This document shows positions 1-7,607 of a stretch of DNA of 37,995 bases, piece by piece. The DNA is from Flavonifractor sp. An92 (GTDB taxonomy: Bacteria > Bacillota > Clostridia > Oscillospirales > Oscillospiraceae). The translations under genes and the position numbers were made by a program. The notes beneath the pieces were generated by a model that had not been told where the DNA came from, did not search any database, and saw nothing but the letters and a program-made list of their open reading frames with translations. The stretch is taken from assembly GCF_002159175.1 (NCBI RefSeq), contig NZ_NFGZ01000029.1, positions 1 through 37,995 of the forward strand, written 5' to 3'. Numbering within the stretch: position 1 is the first letter of the stretch; the number at the start of each line of letters is the position of its first letter.

Positions 1-20
1 GTGGGAGCGAGTGCTCCCAC
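1..20. terminator. Perfect inverted repeat, possible terminator stem
   Basis: GTGGGAGC and GCTCCCAC are perfect 8-base arms around a GAGT loop. The repeat lies 20 bases past the stop of the minus-strand catalase-like gene, so it could be that gene's rho-independent terminator. The expected T-tract on that strand would fall outside the window and cannot be seen. On the plus strand a T-run (CTCTTTT) follows only after a short gap. Confidence 0.4.
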
Positions 21-40
21 GGCTCTTTTGGGGTCCGGGG

Positions 41-718
41 TCAGGAGTTGGGCGGGTCGAAGGAGATGGGCTTTGCCTTGGTGTCCCCGAAGCTGTGCTT
101 GGGGGAGGGGGAGGAGAGGTCAAAGTAGATGCGGGAGTCGGGGGTGACGCCGAAGGACCGGTTGGAGCCGCTGTCCTGGACCTTGTTGAAGGCCTCCCGG
201 AACATGGCGTTGTGGGCCTCCTCCCGGTTGAGGAGGAAGTCGATGGTCTCCCGGACTTTCTTGTCGGAGATCTGGCGGTAGAGATACTGGTAGACCACCT
301 TGGCCCGCTGCTCGGAGGCGATGTTGGACAGCAGATCGGCGCACAAATCGCCGGTCACCGTCACATAGTCCCCCGTCCACGAGTAGCCCGAGGCGTTGAT
401 GAGCCCGGGGTTGAGGCCCAGCAGCACGTGGGTCTGGATCTCCCCGGCGTCCACGGCGGAGGCGTCCACATCGTGGCCGTTGAGCAGATTGATGGTCTGG
501 GCCACCATCTCCATGTGGCCCAGTTCCTCGGCGGCGATGTCCAGGAAGAGGTCCTTGATCTCCGGGTCCTTCACCCGGAAGCTCTGGGAGAGGTATTGCA
601 GCGCGGCCTTCAGCTCGCCGTTGCCGCCGCCCAGCTGCTCCTGCAGGAGGACGGCATAGCGGGGGTTGGGCTCCTCCACCGCCACGGGGTGGAAGAGCTG
701 CTTTTCGTGCTTGAACAT
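41..718 (-). CDS. Manganese catalase family protein (CotJC-like)
   Basis: A 225-residue four-helix-bundle protein of the non-haem di-manganese catalase family, expected to convert hydrogen peroxide to water and oxygen. Visible candidate metal ligands are Glu35, the EELGHME motif (Glu65 and His68 in an ExxH arrangement), a later NIASEQR glutamate and a second ExxH in the REEAH motif. This matches the family's paired Glu and ExxH pattern. The start is the ATG at 718, because AAGGAG precedes it by a few bases; upstream in-frame codons lack such a site. In spore formers a close relative, CotJC, is a coat protein, so a spore or stress role is plausible but not shown here. The gene is monocistronic and divergent from polA. 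Its fairly long C-terminal tail after the helical core is of unknown role. Family assignment is firm; catalytic activity is inferred. Confidence 0.85.
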   Translation of the reverse strand: MFKHEKQLFHPVAVEEPNPRYAVLLQEQLGGGNGELKAALQYLSQSFRVKDPEIKDLFLDIAAEELGHMEMVAQTINLLNGHDVDASAVDAGEIQTHVLLGLNPGLINASGYSWTGDYVTVTGDLCADLLSNIASEQRAKVVYQYLYRQISDKKVRETIDFLLNREEAHNAMFREAFNKVQDSGSNRSFGVTPDSRIYFDLSSPSPKHSFGDTKAKPISFDPPNS

Positions 719-770
719 ACGATCACTCCTTTCCACCCTAGTGTGGGCGGCGGAAAGCGGAATATACGCC

Positions 771-799
771 TTGTCTCCGGGCGAAAAAACAGGTATACT
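771..799 (+). promoter_or_regulatory. Sigma-A promoter for the polA operon
   Basis: TTGTCT (771-776), a 17-base spacer and TATACT (794-799) form a good vegetative promoter. It lies about 40 bases upstream of the polA start codon and no other plus-strand gene lies between. Confidence 0.75.
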
Positions 800-840
800 A
801 ATAAGATGCCAGACTACACTTACCAAGCGGGAGGCGCGCT

Positions 841-3504
841 ATGAACAAGCTCATGGTCATCGACGGCAACTCCATCATTAACCGGGCCTTTTATGGCATT
901 CGGATGCTCACCACCAAGGACGGCACCCCCACCAATGCGGTGTACGGCTTCCTGACCATCCTGCAAAAGCTCCTGGAGGAGGAGAAGCCCGACGCTCTGT
1001 GCTGCACCTTTGACCGGAAGGCCCCCACCTTCCGCCACCTGGCCTACGAGGGCTACAAGGCCCAGCGCAAGGGCATGCCCGACGAGCTGGCGGTGCAGCT
1101 GCCCATTTTGAAGGACGTGCTGGCCGCGCTGAACATCCCCCGGTACGAGATGGACGGCTGGGAGGCCGACGACCTCATCGGCACCATCTCGGTGAAGGAC
1201 ACCGCCGCCGGGTGGGATACGGTCATCGTCACTGGCGACAAGGACTCCCTCCAGCTCATCACCGACCACGCCACGGTGAAGCTGGTCACCACCCGCATGG
1301 GCCAGACCACCACCCGCAACATGACCCCCGAGGCCTTCCGGGAGAGCTACGGCTTCGACCCCATCCACATCATCGACCTGAAAGCCCTCATGGGGGACGC
1401 CAGCGACAACATCCCCGGCGTGAAGGGGGTGGGCGAAAAGACCGCCATGGACCTCATCCAGCGCTACCAGAGCGTGGACGCCATCTACGCCGCCCTGAAC
1501 GCGGACACCCTGGAGGCCAAGCCCGCCATGCTCAAGAAGCTGCGGGAGGGGGAGGAGTCGGCCCGGATGTCCTACGACCTGGCCACCATCCGCACCAACG
1601 CGCCGCTGGACTTCGACCCGGAGGCCAACCGCCGGAAGGAGCCGGACAGCGCCGCCCTCTATGCGCTCTTCTTGAAGCTGGAATTCCAGAAGCTCATCGA
1701 CAAATACGGCCTGAAAGCCCCCCAGGGGGAGGTCCCCCAGGCAGAGGGCGCTCCCACCGCCCCCACCGGCGAGGTGGTGGCCGACATGGCCCGGGCCAAA
1801 GAGCTGCTGGCGCTGTGGCAGAGCGCCGAGGGCGTCTCGGTGCTGGCCCACCCGGACCTGGACGCCGTGGCGGTGGAGTGGCAGGAGGGGGAGGAGCCCC
1901 ATGCCGCCGTCCTCCGGGCCGACCGGCTGGAGGGGTATAACGAGCTTATAAAGGACCTCTTCGCCGGGGACACGAAAAAGACCACCCACGACGTCAAATC
2001 CCTCCTGTCCCGGCTGCTGGCCGAGGGCATCGAGGGGAACAACTTCGTCTTTGATACCGCCATCGTGGCCTACCTGCTGGCCCCCACCGACGGCAGCTAC
2101 GAGCTGGAGAAGCTGGGCCTCAGCTGGTTTAACCGGGAGTTCCCCAAGGCCAAGGAGACCTACCTGGCCGCCGACGCCTTCTCGCCGTTGGCGGACGGGA
2201 GCGCGGTGGCCGACGCCCTGGTGAGCCACGTCTCCCTCATCGCCGCGCTGAAAGACGCCATGGCCCCGAGGCTCCGTGAGCTGGGGATGGACAAGCTCTT
2301 CTACGAGGTGGAGCTCCCCCTGTGCCCGGTGCTCGCCCGGATGGAGCACGCCGGGATGCTGGTGGACCGGGCGGCCCTCACCGCCTTCGGCCAGATGCTG
2401 GAGGAGCGCATCACCGCCGACGAGGCCGCCATCTACGACCTGGCCGGGGAGCACTTCAACATCAACTCCACCCAGCAGTTCGGCAAGATTTTGTTTGATA
2501 AGCTGGGCCTGCCGCCGGTGAAAAAGACCAAGACCGGCTACTCCACCAGCGCCGAGGTGCTGGACAAGCTGAAGGGGATGCACCCCATTGTGGAGGCGGT
2601 GCTGGACTACCGGCAGCTCACCAAGCTGAAATCCACCTACGTGGACGGCCTCACCAAGGTGATCGCCCCCGACGGGCGCATCCACACCTCCTTCCAGAAC
2701 ACGGTCACCGCCACCGGGCGGCTCAGTTCCACCGAGCCCAATTTGCAGAACATCCCGGTGCGCACCGAGCTGGGGGCCGAGCTCCGGAAAATGTTCGTGG
2801 CCCCGGAGGGCAAGGTGCTGGTGGACGCCGACTACTCCCAGATCGAGCTGCGGCTTCTGGCCCACATCGCCGGGGATGAGCACATGATCGCCGGTTTCCG
2901 CTCGGGGGAGGACATCCACACCCTTACCGCCGCCCAGGTCTTTGGGGTGCCGCCGGAGCTGGTGACCAAGCAGATGCGCTCAGCGGCCAAGGCGGTGAAC
3001 TTCGGCATCGTCTACGGCATCTCGGCCTTCTCCCTGGGCCAGGACATCGGGGTGCCCACCTACGAGGCCAAGGACTATATGCAGCGGTATTTTGACAAGT
3101 ACTCCGGCGTGCGGGCCTATATGGACGCGGTGGTGGAGAAGGCCCGGGAGGAGGGCTATGTCTCCACCATCCTGGGCCGCCGCCGCTGGCTGCCGGAATT
3201 GAAGTCCTCCAACTTCAACACCCGGTCCTTCGGCGAGCGGGTGGCCCTCAACATGCCCATCCAGGGCACCGCCGCCGACATCATCAAGCTGGCCATGATC
3301 CGGGTGGACGCCGCCCTGCGGGAGGCCGGACTGGAGGCGAAACTGGTCCTCCAGGTCCACGACGAGCTGATCGTGGAGTGCCCCGAGGGGGAGGCCGGGC
3401 AGGTGGAGGCCCTCCTCACCCGGGAGATGGAGGGGGTCATGAAACTGGCCGTGCCCCTCATCGCCGACGCCCACACCGGCCGCAGCTGGGCCGAAGCCCA
3501 TTAA
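841..3504 (+). CDS. polA: DNA polymerase I
   Basis: An 887-residue family A DNA polymerase used in Okazaki-fragment processing and excision repair. The N-terminal 5'-3' exonuclease (about 1-290) begins with MVIDGNS and has the Asp-rich region around GDASDNIPG. The C-terminal polymerase domain is complete: motif A DADYSQIELR (Asp664), motif B with Lys717 in RSAAKAVNFG, and motif C VHDE (839-842). The central 3'-5' exonuclease domain (about 300-480) looks inactive. The DxE of ExoI and the aspartates of ExoII and ExoIII are not recognisable, as in Bacillus-type Pol I. A GGGAGG-like site precedes the ATG. It heads an operon with rimI, a second acetyltransferase and a GGDEF protein. Length is normal for the family. 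Confidence 0.97.
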   Translation: MNKLMVIDGNSIINRAFYGIRMLTTKDGTPTNAVYGFLTILQKLLEEEKPDALCCTFDRKAPTFRHLAYEGYKAQRKGMPDELAVQLPILKDVLAALNIPRYEMDGWEADDLIGTISVKDTAAGWDTVIVTGDKDSLQLITDHATVKLVTTRMGQTTTRNMTPEAFRESYGFDPIHIIDLKALMGDASDNIPGVKGVGEKTAMDLIQRYQSVDAIYAALNADTLEAKPAMLKKLREGEESARMSYDLATIRTNAPLDFDPEANRRKEPDSAALYALFLKLEFQKLIDKYGLKAPQGEVPQAEGAPTAPTGEVVADMARAKELLALWQSAEGVSVLAHPDLDAVAVEWQEGEEPHAAVLRADRLEGYNELIKDLFAGDTKKTTHDVKSLLSRLLAEGIEGNNFVFDTAIVAYLLAPTDGSYELEKLGLSWFNREFPKAKETYLAADAFSPLADGSAVADALVSHVSLIAALKDAMAPRLRELGMDKLFYEVELPLCPVLARMEHAGMLVDRAALTAFGQMLEERITADEAAIYDLAGEHFNINSTQQFGKILFDKLGLPPVKKTKTGYSTSAEVLDKLKGMHPIVEAVLDYRQLTKLKSTYVDGLTKVIAPDGRIHTSFQNTVTATGRLSSTEPNLQNIPVRTELGAELRKMFVAPEGKVLVDADYSQIELRLLAHIAGDEHMIAGFRSGEDIHTLTAAQVFGVPPELVTKQMRSAAKAVNFGIVYGISAFSLGQDIGVPTYEAKDYMQRYFDKYSGVRAYMDAVVEKAREEGYVSTILGRRRWLPELKSSNFNTRSFGERVALNMPIQGTAADIIKLAMIRVDAALREAGLEAKLVLQVHDELIVECPEGEAGQVEALLTREMEGVMKLAVPLIADAHTGRSWAEAH

Positions 3505-3519
3505 AAAGGAGCGATTTTC

Positions 3520-3966
3520 ATGAACTATCAGGTGGTCCCCATGGACCGCAGCCATATCCCGGCCATCGCCGCCCTGGAGCGGGAGTGCTTCTCCCGCCCC
3601 TGGAGCGAGGCGGCCCTGAGCGAGGAGCTCTACAACGACACGGCCTGTTTCCTGGTGGCCGAGGGGGAGGACGGGACCGTCCTGGGCTATGCCGGGCTCC
3701 ACGTCATCCTGGACGAGGGGTACATCGACAACGTGGCGGTGGACCCCCGGTACCGCCGCCAGGGGGTGGCCGACGCCCTGCTGGACGTGTTCTGCCGCTT
3801 CGGCGCGGAGAAGCTGGCCTTCCTCACTCTGGAGGTGCGGGCGAGCAACACCCCCGCCATTGCCCTCTATGAGAAGCACGGCTTCTATGAGGTGGGACGG
3901 CGGAAGGACTACTATGACGACCCCAAGGAGGACGCCCTCCTCCTGACCCGGGAGTGGGACCGGTGA
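3520..3966 (+). CDS. rimI: Ribosomal protein S18 alanine N-acetyltransferase
   Basis: A 148-residue GNAT enzyme that uses acetyl-CoA to acetylate the N-terminal alanine of ribosomal protein S18 or similar N-termini. The RimI signature is visible: CFSRPWSE near residue 30, the RYRRQGVA acetyl-CoA binding loop near 85-92, and the SNTPAIALYEKHGF segment near 110-125. Start ATG is preceded by AAAGGAG. The gene lies 15 bases after polA and overlaps the next gene by four bases (GTGA), so the two are probably translationally coupled. In many Firmicutes rimI sits with tsaB/tsaE/tsaD. Those genes are not here, so this is a rearranged location. Confidence 0.9.
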   Translation: MNYQVVPMDRSHIPAIAALERECFSRPWSEAALSEELYNDTACFLVAEGEDGTVLGYAGLHVILDEGYIDNVAVDPRYRRQGVADALLDVFCRFGAEKLAFLTLEVRASNTPAIALYEKHGFYEVGRRKDYYDDPKEDALLLTREWDR

Positions 3967-4544
3967 GCGGGGGAGAGGTACTGCGCCCGCTGAGCCGGAA
4001 GGAAGTGCGCTGGATCTACCGCTGGGAGATGAAGGAGGCCTTCCCGCCCGCCGAGCTCAAGCCCCTCTGGAGCATTTTGAGCATGATGAAGCGCGGCGAG
4101 TGTGACGCCCTGGGGCTCTTCCGGGGGGAGGAGCTGCTGGGGTACGCCCTGCTGCGGCGGGAGGGGTCCTTCGTGCTGCTGGACTACCTGGCGGCCTGCC
4201 AGGGCAAGCGGAACCAGGGCACCGGCAGCGCCATCCTCACCGGGCTCAAGGAGCGCTATGCCGATACCGCAGGGCTGCTGGCCGAGGCCGAGGCGGTGGA
4301 GCCGGGGGTCTCCGAGGAGGAGAAGCAGCTGCGCCGCCGCCGTCTGGCGTTCTACGAGCGCAACGGCTTCGGGGACCTGGGGTACGAGGCGTACATTTTC
4401 TCGGTGCGCTACGCCATGCTGGGCTGGTCCGCCGCCGGTACGCCCGACCGGGACGCAGCCATGGAGGCCCACCGGCGGCTCTATCGCCTGCGGGCGCTGG
4501 AGAGCCTCTACCGGCGGTACGTCCACATCCCGGCAGAAGACTAG
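3963..4544 (+). CDS. GNAT family N-acetyltransferase
   Basis: A 193-residue protein of the acetyl-CoA N-acetyltransferase superfamily with unknown substrate. Support comes from the KRNQGTGSAIL acetyl-CoA loop near residue 80 and the FYERNGFGDLGYEAY segment near 130-145, the usual C-terminal GNAT signature. I chose GTG at 3963 because it overlaps the rimI stop as GTGA and has GGGAG upstream. An in-frame GTG at 3954 is possible but poorly placed. The N-terminal motif WEMKEAFPPAELKP recurs, from memory, in many small Clostridia acetyltransferases. The C-terminal tail after the GNAT fold (about 45 residues) has no recognisable domain. Tight coupling to rimI suggests co-expression, not necessarily a shared substrate. 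Confidence 0.8.
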   Translation: MSGGEVLRPLSRKEVRWIYRWEMKEAFPPAELKPLWSILSMMKRGECDALGLFRGEELLGYALLRREGSFVLLDYLAACQGKRNQGTGSAILTGLKERYADTAGLLAEAEAVEPGVSEEEKQLRRRRLAFYERNGFGDLGYEAYIFSVRYAMLGWSAAGTPDRDAAMEAHRRLYRLRALESLYRRYVHIPAED

Positions 4545-4559
4545 AGAAGGAGCGGACCC

Positions 4560-5702
4560 ATGGAGCAAGATCCGATGTCTTTTTTTGAGCAGGTCCGCCA
4601 GAAACAGGACGCCATCCTCCAGCGGTGGCTGCGGATGCACCGGGGCGCGGTGGAGCTGCTGGTGCTGGCGGCGGCGCTGGTGGAGGCAGTGGTGGGGCTG
4701 GTCTCGGTCCAGTCCAGCAGCTTCCAGACCAGCAGCCTGTGGGGCTATCTGATCAAATACCTCCTGATCCCCAGCGGAGTGAATCTGTGCATCCTGGCGG
4801 TCCTGGAGGCTCTGTCCCGGTGGATGCCGGTGTCGGTGGGGGTGCGGCGGTACGCCGTCTCCCTGGGGATGCTGGCGGTGTCCCTGGTGCTGTACACGGT
4901 ACACAGCATCTTCTCGGCCGCCGCGGCCCTCTTTCTGGTGACGGTGCTCCTCACCGCCATCTATGGGGACTACCTCCTCACCACGGTGACGGCGGCGCTG
5001 AGTATGGCGGGACTGCTGTTCAGCGGGCTCTTTCTCCACTGGGACGGGTCCAAGGCGCCGGTCCAGGCCAACACGGTGAGCCTGGTGAATTTCCTCCTGG
5101 AGGCCCTCATCCTGCTGGGCGGGTATCTGCTGTGTCTGGCCATCATCCGCTACGAGCGGGCGAAGAACGAGGCCATCCTCCGGGCAGAGGAGGAGCAGTA
5201 CCATCTGGAACAGGCCCTGCGCCTGGACACCCTGACCCAGGTCTACAACCGGAAGGCCCTGTGGGAGGCGCTGGACCGCCTGCGGGCGGAGCAGGCCGGG
5301 GCGGCCCTGGCCATGATGGACCTGGACCGCTTCAAGCAGCTCAACGACACCTATGGCCATCTGCGGGGGGACCAGTGCCTCAGCCGCTTTGCCCGGCTGC
5401 TGCGGGAGGTGGCGGGGGAGCGCCCCATTTTCCGCTACGGCGGGGACGAGTTCTGCATCCTCTTTCCGGGGGAGCGCGGGGAGCAGGCGGCCCAGATCTG
5501 CCGGGAAATCGGCGCGGCCATGGAGCGCTCGGAGCTCCACCGGCGCTACCGGATGGGGATCAGCATCGGCGTGGCCGAGCTCTCACCGGAGATGGAGGGG
5601 CAGGCCCTGGTGGCCCGGGCGGATCAGGCCCTCTACCGGGCCAAGTCGGCGGGCGGCGGGGTCGTCGTCGCGGAGCCGGAGCTGCTGCTATCGATGGAAT
5701 AA
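4560..5702 (+). CDS. Membrane-anchored GGDEF protein, probable diguanylate cyclase
   Basis: A 380-residue protein with an N-terminal hydrophobic region of about six membrane segments (residues 28-200), a short charged helix (about 200-225) and a C-terminal GGDEF domain. The active-site motif is an intact RYGGDEF (Gly294-Phe298), and the substrate-binding DLDRFKQLNDTYGH segment is also intact, so synthesis of c-di-GMP from two GTP is expected. The RxxD inhibitory site that normally sits just upstream is absent (AGERPIF instead), predicting little product inhibition. The membrane part is unlike named sensor domains I can recall. It is the last gene of the polA operon and ends immediately before a strong terminator. 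SD is AAGGAG. Confidence 0.87.
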   Translation: MEQDPMSFFEQVRQKQDAILQRWLRMHRGAVELLVLAAALVEAVVGLVSVQSSSFQTSSLWGYLIKYLLIPSGVNLCILAVLEALSRWMPVSVGVRRYAVSLGMLAVSLVLYTVHSIFSAAAALFLVTVLLTAIYGDYLLTTVTAALSMAGLLFSGLFLHWDGSKAPVQANTVSLVNFLLEALILLGGYLLCLAIIRYERAKNEAILRAEEEQYHLEQALRLDTLTQVYNRKALWEALDRLRAEQAGAALAMMDLDRFKQLNDTYGHLRGDQCLSRFARLLREVAGERPIFRYGGDEFCILFPGERGEQAAQICREIGAAMERSELHRRYRMGISIGVAELSPEMEGQALVARADQALYRAKSAGGGVVVAEPELLLSME

Positions 5703-5705
5703 GAG

Positions 5706-5747
5706 AACCGCCCCGCGGGACCGCTTGGTCCCGCAGGGCGGTTTTTT
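5706..5747 (+). terminator. Rho-independent terminator of the polA operon
   Basis: AACCGCCC-C-GCGGGACC pairs with GGTCCCGC-A-GGGCGGTT around a four-base loop, with one C/A mismatch, followed by a run of T. It begins four bases after the GGDEF gene stop. On the minus strand, where the cysteine-rich gene also ends, the trailing sequence is less T-rich, so bidirectional use is possible but weaker. Confidence 0.9.
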
Positions 5748-5753
5748 GCTGGC

Positions 5754-6590
5754 TCAGCAGCAGCAGTTTTTGATCTCGCGGTAGCAGCCCTCGCCCTGGG
5801 TGGCCTGGTTGGGGGGGAAGAACTCATCCACGGGGAACTTCACGTGGCGGAAGATCTCGCAGGGATCGTCCTCGCAGGACCCGCTGCCGCAGGCGCACTC
5901 CTTCTCGGGCACGCAGTAGTCGTAGATGGGGGTGAGCAGCTGGGTGTCCCGCTCCAGGCGGATGAGGGAGAACTGGCCCAGGGTGACATAGAGCCGGCGG
6001 TTTTCGTGGCTGAAGCACAGCTCGCTGCCGAAGCAGGCGCAGATGCAGGGGGGGATCTCGGTGATCTCGCAGTCGCAGTGGTGGCACTCGCACACGTCCA
6101 CCAGCTTCATGCCCAGCACGATGGGGTCCACGGCCTCCACCACAGCGGTGGGGACGCTGCACTTGCGCATCTGCTCGTCGGGGCCGTCGGTGCTGGCGCG
6201 GGAGGTAAAGACCTTGGCGCTGCTCTCGCTGCCGAAGAGGATGACCCGCTTGTCAAAGACGCACAGGCCGGAGATCTCCACGGGGCGGGCGGCGCCCACG
6301 AAGGCGTCGGCGGTGACGCGGTAGTAGTAGCGCACATCCACGGTGTAGAACCCCCGGTTGAAGCAGACGGGCTCCACGTCGATGTACACCGAGAGCAGCT
6401 CGGCCTTGCAGGGCTTCACGTTCACCGCCCGGTCGATGGCACACTGGGAGTCCTGGGTGGGGTAGAACCGCAGGTCCTCGATACAGTCCTTGTCCTTACA
6501 GCTGTCAAAGATCTTCTTGGTGTCGATGCATACGGCCTCGCGGATGCAGTGGGCATCATGGACGGGGCCGGGAGCGACCTTTTCAGGCAT
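5754..6590 (-). CDS. Cysteine-rich conserved protein of unknown function
   Basis: A 278-residue protein with 26 cysteines (about 9 percent). They are concentrated in an N-terminal block (CIREAVCI, DSCKDKDC), a central cluster (CECHHCDC and CICAC) and the extreme C-terminus (NCCC). There is no signal peptide or membrane segment. The middle reads as beta-rich (YIDVEPVCFNRGFYTVDVRYYYRV). I recall similar proteins in many Clostridia, but none with an assigned function. Cysteine density with no secretion signal fits a disulfide- or metal-linked spore-coat or exosporium protein, which is inference only. Start: AGGAGG lies 7 bases from the ATG at 6590 but touches the ATG at 6596, so the internal ATG is preferred. 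It has its own short upstream region with a small hairpin (6614-6629). Confidence 0.8.
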   Translation of the reverse strand: MPEKVAPGPVHDAHCIREAVCIDTKKIFDSCKDKDCIEDLRFYPTQDSQCAIDRAVNVKPCKAELLSVYIDVEPVCFNRGFYTVDVRYYYRVTADAFVGAARPVEISGLCVFDKRVILFGSESSAKVFTSRASTDGPDEQMRKCSVPTAVVEAVDPIVLGMKLVDVCECHHCDCEITEIPPCICACFGSELCFSHENRRLYVTLGQFSLIRLERDTQLLTPIYDYCVPEKECACGSGSCEDDPCEIFRHVKFPVDEFFPPNQATQGEGCYREIKNCCC

Positions 6591-6613
6591 TGCCATACCT
6601 CCTAACAGAGTAG

Positions 6614-6629
6614 TCGGAATTGCTTCCGA
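6614..6629 (-). repeat. Hairpin upstream of the cysteine-rich gene
   Basis: TCGGAA and TTCCGA are perfect six-base arms around GCAA on the coding (minus) strand, a GNRA tetraloop. It sits in the leader about 25 bases before the start. It could be an RNA stem or a small operator; nothing else identifies its role. Confidence 0.4.
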
Positions 6630-6666
6630 GCCATTCTATGGAGGTGGGGGGAAAGTGGTGCCGGAT

Positions 6667-7509
6667 TCAGATGGACAGGGGAGCGGAGCCGAGGGGGTAG
6701 GTGTCGATCTCGGCCCGGCCGTAGGTGTAGGTGAGCAGGTCGGTCCGGCCCAGGGCCTCATAGGGCCTGCCTTGGATGGAGCCCGCCAGAATCCGCTCGG
6801 TGAGGGTGAGCATGTCCTCCAGGTAGGCAAGACCCAGATCGGGATTCCGCGGCGTGAGGGGGTCCATACCGGGGACGGGGGTGATCTGCTGCTGGTAGCG
6901 GTGGCCGCACAGGAAGAGGGGCTCCGGTTTGTCCCGGAAAAAGTCCAAGGTGCGCCTCAAAGTCTCCCGGTAGACGGAAAGCACATCGGGGAGGAAGAAG
7001 AGCCAGGCGTAGCCGGAGCCGAAGGCGTCGCCGGTGGCCAGCCAGCCCCGCTGGGCCTCGTAGTAGAGGACGCTGCCGGCGGTGTGGCCCCTGGCGTCCA
7101 GCACCTGGAGGGAGAGCCCGCCCCAAGAGATGGTGTCCCCGGGCCGGACCGGGATGGGGTGGGCCACGCCGGGCACCGGGTCGTCCACGGGCACGTAAAT
7201 GGGCACGTCCTGGAACTGGGGCAGGGCGCCGGTGTGGTCGAAGTGGTTGTGGGTGAGGGCCACCCGGATGGCCCGGCCGTCCGCCAGCCGGTCTACGATC
7301 TCCCGCAGGGCATGGCCGGGGTAGGAGAAGCCCAGGTCCACCACCAGCACGGCGTCGGTGCCCTCCAGGACATAGACGCTGCCCGGGCCGTGGAAGGAGC
7401 CGTCGCGCTGGAGCCCGGGCGGGCGGTCCCGGGTGGCGTCCTCGATGTGCCAGACACCGTCGGTCAGGCGCTGGGCGGTGTAGGGGGCGTGTTCAAATGT
7501 GGTCTGCAT
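6667..7509 (-). CDS. MBL-fold metallo-hydrolase
   Basis: A 280-residue metallo-beta-lactamase-fold protein. The zinc-binding motif THNHFDHTG (HxHxDH) lies near residues 93-101. Later conserved elements are the GHTAGS histidine near 148, the GDAFG aspartate near 167 and a CGHRYQQ histidine near 210, so the di-metal site looks complete. Substrate cannot be told; the family includes glyoxalases, lactonases and esterases. The start ATG at 7509 has GAGGTG upstream. The gene lies downstream of the HSDH-like gene on the same strand but is separated from it by a terminator, and a TATGCT (7530-7535) preceded by TGG may be its own extended -10 element. Confidence 0.88.
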   Translation of the reverse strand: MQTTFEHAPYTAQRLTDGVWHIEDATRDRPPGLQRDGSFHGPGSVYVLEGTDAVLVVDLGFSYPGHALREIVDRLADGRAIRVALTHNHFDHTGALPQFQDVPIYVPVDDPVPGVAHPIPVRPGDTISWGGLSLQVLDARGHTAGSVLYYEAQRGWLATGDAFGSGYAWLFFLPDVLSVYRETLRRTLDFFRDKPEPLFLCGHRYQQQITPVPGMDPLTPRNPDLGLAYLEDMLTLTERILAGSIQGRPYEALGRTDLLTYTYGRAEIDTYPLGSAPLSI

Positions 7510-7529
7510 GGCGTTCACCTCGTTTTTCC

Positions 7530-7535
7530 AGCATA
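7530..7535 (-). promoter_or_regulatory. Possible extended -10 element for the MBL-fold gene
   Basis: On the minus strand TGG-TATGCT lies about 20 bases before the start codon and just after the upstream terminator. The -35 region (CTGGAC-like) is poor, so this would depend on the extended -10. Confidence 0.35.
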
Positions 7536-7563
7536 CCACGGCGCACTGCCGCCGTCCAGAGCG

Positions 7564-7599
7564 AAAAAAGCCCCCGCGTTCCCGAAGGACGCGGGGGCC
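7564..7599 (-). terminator. Rho-independent terminator of the HSDH-like gene
   Basis: On the minus strand GGCCCCCGCG and CGCGGGGGC form a GC-rich stem followed by TTTTTT. It starts eight bases after the dehydrogenase stop codon and separates it from the MBL-fold gene. Confidence 0.88.
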
Positions 7600-7607
7600 G
7601 TTTGTGT

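Noticed and set aside
41-826. Longer catalase-like protein starting at 826
   Set aside because: The extra 36 residues have no ribosome site and no family similarity; AAGGAG points to the ATG at 718.
820-2919. A 699-codon open frame antisense to polA
   Set aside because: It is a GC-rich shadow of polA on the opposite strand: Gly/Val/Leu/His/Gln-rich low-complexity translation, no ribosome site and no family motifs. The sense frame is an unmistakable DNA polymerase I.
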